Of a stretch of 64,000 nucleotides of DNA, positions 58,801 through 64,000 are shown piece by piece (the first letter of the stretch is position 1; the number at the start of each line of letters is the position of its first letter). The translations under genes were made by a program, and so were the position numbers. The notes below the pieces were generated by a model, which saw nothing but the letters and a program-made list of their open reading frames with translations, searched no databases and was not told where the DNA came from. Source of the DNA: Streptomyces sp. WM4235. Its GTDB lineage: Bacteria > Actinomycetota > Actinomycetes > Streptomycetales > Streptomycetaceae. The stretch lies in assembly GCF_001279725.1 (NCBI RefSeq), contig NZ_LGDE01000057.1, forward strand, positions 55,520 through 119,519, in the 5' to 3' direction.

Positions 58801-59349
58801 TCAGTCGGTGGGCCAGGCGTCCGCGAGCATCTGGCGGGTGTCCGCGAGCAGTTGCGGCAGCACCTTGGTGTGGCCGACGACCGGCATGAAGTTCGTGTCC
58901 CCGCCCCAGCGGGGCACGATGTGCTGGTGCAGGTGCGCGGCGATGCCGGCGCCGGCCGCCGCGCCCTGGTTCATGCCGATGTTGAATCCGTGCGCCCCGG
59001 ACGCCTTGCGCAGGGCGGTCATGGCCCGCTTGGTCAGGTCGGCGAGCTCGGCGGTCTCGGCGGCGTCGAGTTCCGTGTAGTCGGCGACGTGCCGGTAGGG
59101 GACGACCATCAGGTGGCCACCGTTGTACGGGTACAGGTTGAGCACGGCGTAGACGTGCCGGCCCCGGGCGACCACGAGCCCGTCCTCGTCCGACATGTCC
59201 GGAATCCCGCAGAAGGGACAGCCGTCCCCGGCCTCCGGACCGGTCGGCTTGTTCTCCCCCTGGATGTAGGCCATCCGGTGGGGCGTCCACAGACGCTGGA
59301 ACGCGTCCTGCGTGCCCACACCGATCTGCTGCTCCGGCTCAATCGTCAT
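58801..59349 (-). CDS. HIT-domain protein (AP4A phosphorylase-like)
   Basis: About 182 residues from the ATG at 59349. The HIT triad is HLHQHIVPRW. An N-terminal CPFC (in GCPFCGIPD) may form half of a zinc site. NLYPYNGGHLMVVPYRHVADY is the conserved first block. The mycobacterial neighbour of thrS and pgsA1 with this domain (Rv2613c) is a diadenosine tetraphosphate phosphorylase, so the same function is likely. The ribosome site is weak. It converges with the membrane protein gene and diverges from the K+ channel gene. Confidence 0.9.
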   Translation of the reverse strand: MTIEPEQQIGVGTQDAFQRLWTPHRMAYIQGENKPTGPEAGDGCPFCGIPDMSDEDGLVVARGRHVYAVLNLYPYNGGHLMVVPYRHVADYTELDAAETAELADLTKRAMTALRKASGAHGFNIGMNQGAAAGAGIAAHLHQHIVPRWGGDTNFMPVVGHTKVLPQLLADTRQMLADAWPTD

Positions 59350-59428
59350 GGGATGCAGCATATGACCTTGCCCCCGCGGGGCGTGTCGCCGGGGCGAAGA
59401 CGGGTACCTCCGCCGCGATGCTGGGCAC

Positions 59429-60118
59429 ATGCACCCCGATGTCGAGCCCCGCGACAAGGCCTGGGAACGCCGGACCGAGCTGCCGCTGTTCTACGCCTCC
59501 CTGATCTTCATCGCCGGATACGCGGTGCGCGTCCTCGCCCACAAGGCGGACCACATCTGGCGGGACATCGCCGGGCTGCTGGTCCTGCTGATGTGGGTCT
59601 GCTTCATCGTGGACTACGTGGTCCGGATGGTGCTGAGCCGCGAGAGGCCGCACCGCTTCGTCCGGCTCCACTGGCTGGACACCCTGGTCGTCATCCTGCC
59701 GCTGCTGCGGCCCCTGCGGATGGTCAAGGTCCACGACGCGGTCCAGGCCAGGCAGAACCGCCCGCGCCGCGGGCTGTACGAGCGGGTCATCACGTACGCC
59801 GGGCTCTCGGCGGTCCTGCTCGGCTTCTCGGGGGCGCTGTGCGTCTACCACGAGGAGCGGCTGATCCCCGGCTCCACGATCCGCACCTTCGGGGACTCGC
59901 TGTGGTGGGTGAGCCAGACGCTGACGACGGTGGGCTACGGGGACATCACCCCGGTGTCCCCGGTGGGCCGGCTGATCGCGGTCGTGATGATGGTCTTCGG
60001 CGTGGCCCTGCTGGGGGCGGTGACCGGTTCGTTCTCGTCCTGGCTGATCCAGGTCTTCCGCCGGGAGGACGAGAAGGAGCCTCCCGGGAACGGGAGTTCC
60101 CGGGAGACCCCTTCCTGA
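59429..60118 (+). CDS. Voltage-gated-type potassium channel
   Basis: 229 residues. The selectivity filter TTVGYGD is at residues 166-172, in a pore loop between two helices. Upstream helices include an S1-S4-like module: S2 at about 46-69, Asp84 in S3, and an S4-like stretch with Arg94, Arg97 and Lys100 (LLRPLRMVKV). It is therefore a KvAP-like ion transport protein with a shortened sensor. The hydrophilic C-terminus lies in a terminator hairpin. The gene diverges from the HIT gene with 79 bp between start codons. Confidence 0.92.
   Translation: MHPDVEPRDKAWERRTELPLFYASLIFIAGYAVRVLAHKADHIWRDIAGLLVLLMWVCFIVDYVVRMVLSRERPHRFVRLHWLDTLVVILPLLRPLRMVKVHDAVQARQNRPRRGLYERVITYAGLSAVLLGFSGALCVYHEERLIPGSTIRTFGDSLWWVSQTLTTVGYGDITPVSPVGRLIAVVMMVFGVALLGAVTGSFSSWLIQVFRREDEKEPPGNGSSRETPS
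60081..60106. terminator. Hairpin inside the K+ channel 3' end, serving thrS
   Basis: Perfect 11-bp inverted repeat (60081-60091 with 60096-60106) around a 4-nt loop. It overlaps the last codons of the channel gene and lies 29 bp past the thrS stop. It probably ends both convergent transcripts. Confidence 0.6.
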
Positions 60119-60134
60119 CGTGCCGCCGGGTCGG

Positions 60135-62111
60135 TCAGACCTGGACGCGGTCCGCGACGACCTTGGCCAGCTTGGCCAGGGCCTCGTCCTTGGCCACGCC
60201 GTTCTCCTGCGAACCGTCGCGGTAGCGGAAGGAGACGGTGCCGGCGGCCATGTCCTCGTCACCGACGATGATCATGAACGGGACCTTGAGCTTCTGGTGG
60301 TTGCGGATCTTCTTCTGCATCCGGTCCGAGGAGGCGTCCACCTCGACGCGCAGCCCCTGCTTCTTCGCCTCGGCGGCGAACTCCTGGAGATACTCAACGT
60401 GCCCGTCGCCGATCGGGATGCCGACGGCCTGGACGGGGGCCAGCCACGGCGGCATGGCGCCCGCGTAGTGCTCCAGCAGCACGGCGAAGAAGCGCTCGAT
60501 GGAACCGAAGAGCGCACGGTGGATCATGACCGGGCGCTGACGCGAACCGTCGGGGCCGGTGTACTCCAGGTTGAAGCGCTCCGGCAGGTTGAAGTCGAGC
60601 TGCACGGTCGACATCTGCCAGGTGCGGCCGATCGCGTCACGGCACTGGACGGAGATCTTCGGGCCGTAGAACGCGGCGCCGCCCGGGTCCGGGACCAGGG
60701 GCAGGCCCTGCTTCTCGGCGACCGACTGGAGGACGGCGGTGGCCTCCTCCCAGACCTCGTCCGAGCCGACGAACTTCTCCGGGTCCTTGGTCGACAGCTC
60801 CAGGTAGAAGTCGGTCAGACCGTAGTCGCGGAGCAGGTTCAGCACGAAGGTCAGGGTGCGGTCGAGTTCCTCCGCCATCTGCTCCTTGGTGCAGTAGATG
60901 TGCGCGTCGTCCTGGGTGAAGCCGCGCGAGCGGGTCAGACCGTGCACCACGCCGGACTTCTCGTACCGGTACACGGTGCCGAACTCGAAGAGGCGCAGCG
61001 GCAGTTCGCGGTAGGAGCGGCCGCGCGCGTCGAAGATCAGGTTGTGCATCGGGCAGTTCATGGGCTTGAGGTAGTAGTCGGTACCACCGTCGAGCTGCAT
61101 GGGGGGGTACATGCCCTCCGCGTACCAGTCCAGGTGTCCGCTCTTCTCGAAGAGGGCGCCCTTGGTGGCGTGCGGGGTGTAGACGAACTCGTAGCCCTCT
61201 TCCTCGTGCCGCTTGCGCGAGTAGTCCTCCATGGTGCGACGGATGACGCCGCCGCGCGGGTGGAAGACGGCCAGGCCGGAGCCGATCTCGTCCTGTACGG
61301 AGAACAGGTCGAGCTCGGTGCCGAGGCGGCGGTGGTCGCGCTTCTCGGCCTCGGCGAGGAAGTCGAGGTGGGCCTTCAGCTCGTCCTTGGAGGGCCACGC
61401 GGTGCCGTAGATGCGCTGGAGCATCGGGTTCTTCTCGCTGCCGCGCCAGTAGGCGGCCGCGTTGCGCATGAGCTTGAAGGCGGGGATGTTGCGGGTGGTG
61501 GGCAGGTGGGGACCGCGACAGAGGTCCTTCCAGCACAGTTCGCCGGTCTTGCCGTCGAGGTTGTCGTAGATGGTCAGCTCGCCGCCGCCCACCTCGACGT
61601 TCGCACCGTCGTCGGTCGAGGCGGAACCCTTGATGCCGATGAGTTCCAGCTTGTACGGCTCGTCCGCGAGCTCCTCGCGGGCCGCCTCGTCGGTGACCAC
61701 GCGGCGGGCGAACTTCTGCCCGCGCTTCTGGATCTCCTGCATCTTCTTCTCGATGGCCTTGAGGTCATCGGGGGTGAAGGGGCGGGCGACGTCGAAGTCG
61801 TAGTAGAAGCCGTCGCGGACCGGCGGGCCGATGCCCAGCTTGGCCTCGGGGAAGAGCTCCTGCACGGCCTGTGCCATGACGTGCGCGGTCGAGTGGCGCA
61901 GGATGTTCAGGCCGTCCTCGGAGGAGATCTCCACCGGTTCGACGGTCTCGCCGTCCTTCACCTCGTACGCGAGGTCCTTCAGCTCCCCCGCGATGCGCGC
62001 GGCGACGATGGTGCGCTCGCCGGCGAAGAGCTCGGCCGCCGTAGTGCCCGTGGCCACCACGCGCTCGTCCCGCTCGGAATCGCGTTGGATGATCACACGG
62101 ACGTCTGACAC
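60135..62111 (-). CDS. thrS: Threonyl-tRNA synthetase
   Basis: 658 residues, full length. N-terminal TGS domain, then the editing-domain motif [17 protein letters not shown] with the later zinc-type cysteine. The class II catalytic core has [32 protein letters not shown] (split over motif 2) and [18 protein letters not shown]. The C-terminal anticodon-binding domain is near [16 protein letters not shown]. The GTG start at 62111 has an AGGAGAG ribosome site. No T-box leader is evident. Confidence 0.98.
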   Translation of the reverse strand: MSDVRVIIQRDSERDERVVATGTTAAELFAGERTIVAARIAGELKDLAYEVKDGETVEPVEISSEDGLNILRHSTAHVMAQAVQELFPEAKLGIGPPVRDGFYYDFDVARPFTPDDLKAIEKKMQEIQKRGQKFARRVVTDEAAREELADEPYKLELIGIKGSASTDDGANVEVGGGELTIYDNLDGKTGELCWKDLCRGPHLPTTRNIPAFKLMRNAAAYWRGSEKNPMLQRIYGTAWPSKDELKAHLDFLAEAEKRDHRRLGTELDLFSVQDEIGSGLAVFHPRGGVIRRTMEDYSRKRHEEEGYEFVYTPHATKGALFEKSGHLDWYAEGMYPPMQLDGGTDYYLKPMNCPMHNLIFDARGRSYRELPLRLFEFGTVYRYEKSGVVHGLTRSRGFTQDDAHIYCTKEQMAEELDRTLTFVLNLLRDYGLTDFYLELSTKDPEKFVGSDEVWEEATAVLQSVAEKQGLPLVPDPGGAAFYGPKISVQCRDAIGRTWQMSTVQLDFNLPERFNLEYTGPDGSRQRPVMIHRALFGSIERFFAVLLEHYAGAMPPWLAPVQAVGIPIGDGHVEYLQEFAAEAKKQGLRVEVDASSDRMQKKIRNHQKLKVPFMIIVGDEDMAAGTVSFRYRDGSQENGVAKDEALAKLAKVVADRVQV

Positions 62112-62279
62112 CGGTCTCTCCTGACTCAGGGGGTGCGCGAGCGAACACTGCGCGCCTGAATCGTACCGAGCCGGGGGGCGCCATCGCTAAACGGTTGTTC
62201 GCCGGAGCCGGACGCCCACCTCGGCGGTGACCGGCCGGGGTACCGTTTCGCGGCGTCCCGACCCCTGGAGCGAACCGCC

Positions 62280-62762
62280 ATGCCGCACGTGCTCGTCCGT
62301 CCGCTGGACCTCACCGACGACCCCACCGCCGCCGCCGTCCACCGCGTCGGTCGGGCGGCGTACGCCGTGGAGGCCGCGCTCATCGGCTTCGACGGCATCC
62401 CGGCCCTGCGGGAGGGCCTCGACGAGATGCGGGAGCGGCCGTTGCGCTGGATCGGCGCGGTCGCGCGGGACGACGTGATCGCCGGGTTCCTCGCCTGGGA
62501 GGACACGGAGGACGGCGGCGTGTGCGTCGACCGGCTGTGCGTGGATCCGGCCTGGTTCCGCCGGGGCATCGCCTCGCTGCTGTGCGCGCGGCTGCCGGCC
62601 GACCGCCCCGTCACCGTCACCACCGGCGCCGCGAACGCGCCCGCCGTGGCCCTGTACGAACGCCTCGGCTTCCTGCGCGGCGAGGACTTCGAGCCCGTCC
62701 CGGGGCTGCGGATGGCCTCGTTCTCCCGAAATCCCGCTTCGCTCACTCCCTCGACCCGTTGA
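62280..62762 (+). CDS. GNAT-family N-acetyltransferase
   Basis: 160 residues. The acetyl-CoA-binding motif A is in VDRLCVDPAWFRRGIASLLCARL (R-x-x-G-x-A type) and motif B in AVALYERLGFLRGEDFEPVPG. Substrate unknown. The ATG is at 62280 with no strong ribosome site. The stop codon overlaps the -35 of the TetR gene downstream. It may be independent of the TetR/SRPBCC pair. Confidence 0.87.
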   Translation: MPHVLVRPLDLTDDPTAAAVHRVGRAAYAVEAALIGFDGIPALREGLDEMRERPLRWIGAVARDDVIAGFLAWEDTEDGGVCVDRLCVDPAWFRRGIASLLCARLPADRPVTVTTGAANAPAVALYERLGFLRGEDFEPVPGLRMASFSRNPASLTPSTR

Positions 62763-62787
62763 CATCCAAAAGTGTGAGTGGTTTATT
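62759..62787 (+). promoter_or_regulatory. Promoter of the TetR gene, predicting a leaderless mRNA
   Basis: Consensus -35 TTGACA (62759-62764), 17-bp spacer, then -10 TTTATT (62782-62787). Transcription would start within a base or two of the ATG at 62794, giving a leaderless transcript. No Shine-Dalgarno precedes the ATG. Confidence 0.7.
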
Positions 62788-62793
62788 ACTCAC
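62774..62793 (+). promoter_or_regulatory. Operator palindrome at the TetR gene
   Basis: GTGAGTGGTTTATTACTCAC has perfect 6-bp outer arms (GTGAGT/ACTCAC), spans the -10 hexamer and ends at the ATG. A related palindrome precedes the next gene (63433-63452). It is a likely TetR autoregulatory site. Confidence 0.7.
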
Positions 62794-63360
62794 ATGAACA
62801 CGGAACGACGTCGACAGCTCTCCTCCGCCGAGGAACGCCGGGACACGGTGCTGCGCACTGCCATCGGGGCCTTCGCCTCGCGCGGCTACTTCGGCACCAC
62901 GACCACGGAGGTGGCCAAGGCCGCCGGCATCTCGCAGTCGTACGTCTACCGGCTCTTCCCCAACAAGGAGGCGCTGTTCACCGCGGTCGTCGACCACTGC
63001 TTCACCCGGGTGCGGGCCAGCCTGGAGGAGGGTGCGGCGAACGCCGCCGGCAGTGCCCCCGAGGCGGTGCTGAGCGCCATGGGCGACGCCTACGCCCACC
63101 TGATCGCGGACAAGGACCTGCTGCTCGTCCTCACCCACGCCCAGGCGGCGGCCGTCTCGGAGACCGCGGTCCGCGACGCCGTCCGGACCGGCTACGCCCG
63201 CCTGGTGGAGTACGTGCGCGGCGCCTCGGGCGGCAGCGAACCCGAGGTGCAGCGATTCTTCGCGATCGGCATGCTCTGCCACCTGTTGGTGTCGATGGAC
63301 ACGCAGGCCGTGGACGCGCCGTGGACACGGACCCTCTCGGCCGGGGTCCGGCACTACTGA
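62794..63360 (+). CDS. TetR/AcrR-family regulator
   Basis: 188 residues. The N-terminal helix-turn-helix is TVLRTAIGAFASRGYFGTTTTEVAKAAGISQSYVYRLFPNKEALF (about residues 18-62), typical TetR. The C-terminal ligand-binding domain is all-helical (VLSAMGDAYAHLIADKDLLLVLTHAQAAAV), of the kind seen in regulators of small-molecule stress. The ATG at 62794 directly follows an operator-like palindrome. A T-tailed terminator follows. It probably regulates itself and the SRPBCC gene. Confidence 0.92.
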   Translation: MNTERRRQLSSAEERRDTVLRTAIGAFASRGYFGTTTTEVAKAAGISQSYVYRLFPNKEALFTAVVDHCFTRVRASLEEGAANAAGSAPEAVLSAMGDAYAHLIADKDLLLVLTHAQAAAVSETAVRDAVRTGYARLVEYVRGASGGSEPEVQRFFAIGMLCHLLVSMDTQAVDAPWTRTLSAGVRHY

Positions 63361-63393
63361 CAGCACCGACGATCGAGGACGAACGACGGAACA

Positions 63394-63420
63394 GGGCGGG
63401 CCCCGGAGCCCGCCCTTCTT
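63394..63420 (+). terminator. Intrinsic terminator of the TetR gene
   Basis: 8-bp GC stem (63394-63401 with 63408-63415) around a 6-nt loop, followed by TTCTT. This is one of the few hairpins here with a T-rich tail. Confidence 0.75.
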
Positions 63421-63432
63421 CCGACCCAAAGA

Positions 63433-63452
63433 GTGAGTGGTCAACCACACAC
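63433..63452 (+). promoter_or_regulatory. Second TetR-type palindrome upstream of the SRPBCC gene
   Basis: GTGAGTGGTCAACCACACAC is an imperfect palindrome (GTGAGTGGT against ACCACACAC). It shares its first nine bases with the operator at 62774-62793. It lies 44 bp before the SRPBCC start. Confidence 0.6.
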
Positions 63453-63496
63453 ACCATCCGACGACCACCTACCGACCGAACCCAGGAGCACCCGTC

Positions 63497-63955
63497 ATGA
63501 CCACGAACAACGCCCGCCCCACCACGATCGACGAGAACGCCCCCGCCGTCGTCCGCCTGGAGACCACCATCGAGGCCCCCCTCGCCACGGTGTGGTCCCT
63601 GCACACCGACATCGCCGGCTGGTCCGACTGGCACACCGGCATCGACCGTGTCGAGTTCGTGGGCCCCCTCGCAGCGGGCACCCGCTTCCGCTGGCTCACC
63701 CACGGGCTCGACATCACCTCCACCGTCCTCGACGTGACGCCGGGTGAGCGGATCGCCTGGGGCGGCCCCGCCCACGGCATCGACGGAGTCCACGTCTGGA
63801 CCTTCCACGAGAGCGCCGAGGGAGTCACCGTCCGCACCGAGGAGTCCTGGGCCGGCGCCCCCGTCGAGGCCCGCCCCGCCGAACTGGGTGCGGCGCTGCG
63901 CCAGTCGCTGGAGGAGTGGCTCCACCTCCTCAAGCCCACCACCGAAGCCCGCTGA
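63497..63955 (+). CDS. SRPBCC (START/Bet v1-like) protein
   Basis: About 152 residues from the ATG at 63497, which has AGGAG (63484-63488) 8 bp upstream. The pattern fits the polyketide-cyclase/AHSA1 superfamily: VVRLETTIEAPLATVWSLHTDIAGWSDWHTGIDRVEFVGP, then FRWLTHGLDITSTVLDVTPGERIAWGG, and a C-terminal helix (AELGAALRQSLEEWLHLLKP). The ligand or reaction is unknown. The shared palindrome suggests control by the preceding TetR protein. Confidence 0.88.
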   Translation: MTTNNARPTTIDENAPAVVRLETTIEAPLATVWSLHTDIAGWSDWHTGIDRVEFVGPLAAGTRFRWLTHGLDITSTVLDVTPGERIAWGGPAHGIDGVHVWTFHESAEGVTVRTEESWAGAPVEARPAELGAALRQSLEEWLHLLKPTTEAR

Positions 63956-63976
63956 AGCCCGCCGAAGCCGACCGAA

Positions 63977-64000
63977 CCCCCCCCCACCGCCCCCCCCCCC
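63977..64000. other. Poly-C tract at the window end
   Basis: Runs of nine (63977-63985) and eleven (63990-64000) C residues end the window. Such runs are prone to sequencing and assembly error and often mark a contig end. Confidence 0.6.

Noticed and set aside
62112..62279. T-box leader before thrS
   Set aside because: The leader is short and I see neither a T-box consensus nor a specifier loop with an antiterminator.

Overview
The window is a high-GC actinobacterial chromosome segment, almost certainly Streptomyces. BldD (13462-13962) carries the exact c-di-GMP-binding residues of the Streptomyces protein, mIHF and RpoZ look typical of streptomycetes, and the gene order follows the conserved Streptomyces core block. 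It reads as ordinary vegetative core genome. I see no prophage, IS element, CRISPR array, rRNA or tRNA gene.

Layout. (1) 1-13258, minus strand: one pyrimidine superoperon, pyrR-pyrB-pyrC-(PH-like membrane protein)-carA-carB-pyrD-pyrF, followed by mihF, gmk, rpoZ and coaBC. The metK start codon sits at the left edge. A PyrR-binding-loop leader that includes the pyrR Shine-Dalgarno precedes pyrR. (2) 13356-14149: divergent, autoregulated bldD with its operator. (3) 14168-23433, minus: nusB, efp and an M24 peptidase-like gene, a P-loop kinase, the shikimate cluster aroQ-aroB-aroK-aroC-aroE, and mltG. (4) 23560-27507, minus: ruvX, alaS and two small membrane-protein genes. (5) 27655-31468: a STAND ATPase (+), rpsD (-), and an iron-box-controlled DUF2470 protein (+). 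(6) 31459-36413, minus: a secreted HNH/DUF1524 lipoprotein, rarA, a VKOR protein, hisS and a metallo-beta-lactamase-fold hydrolase. (7) 36577-38781, plus: a membrane-anchored cyclophilin and a DUF349 protein. (8) 38863-49293, minus: rel, apt, secF, secD, yajC, ruvB, ruvA, ruvC and yebC. (9) 49351-54446, minus: pdxT, pdxS, a LemA-like protein, and a phosphatidylinositol-mannoside module (GT4 mannosyltransferase, acyltransferase, CDP-alcohol phosphatidyltransferase). (10) 54711-60118: an EF-G-like GTPase and an unrecognised membrane protein (+), a HIT protein (-), and a K+ channel (+). (11) 60135-62111: thrS (-). (12) 62280-64000, plus: a GNAT enzyme, a TetR regulator and a SRPBCC protein. The window ends in poly-C.

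How the genes work together. De novo UMP synthesis is nearly complete here (carAB, pyrB, pyrC, pyrD, pyrF; pyrE is not seen) and is controlled by PyrR. It is linked to nucleotide and chromosome functions (gmk, mihF, rpoZ). The aro cluster supplies chorismate. rel, apt and the RuvABC and SecDF-YajC sets are standard housekeeping modules. The thrS-HIT-PIS-acyltransferase-mannosyltransferase-pdxS/T-yebC-ruvCAB-yajC-secDF-apt-rel order matches the order known in mycobacteria, except that three plus-strand genes sit inside it (54711-58729 and 59429-60118). Many gene pairs overlap by 1-4 bp (GTGA, ATGA, TGATG), which implies translational coupling.

The most interesting observations are: the PyrR leader that hides a ribosome binding site; the iron box over a DUF2470 promoter; the matched palindromes at a leaderless TetR gene and its SRPBCC neighbour; an M24 peptidase with altered metal ligands beside efp; an EF-G-like protein with a degenerate G4 motif in a block inserted into a conserved neighbourhood; and a structured leader before the DUF349 gene. 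I found no clear previously undescribed multi-gene system.
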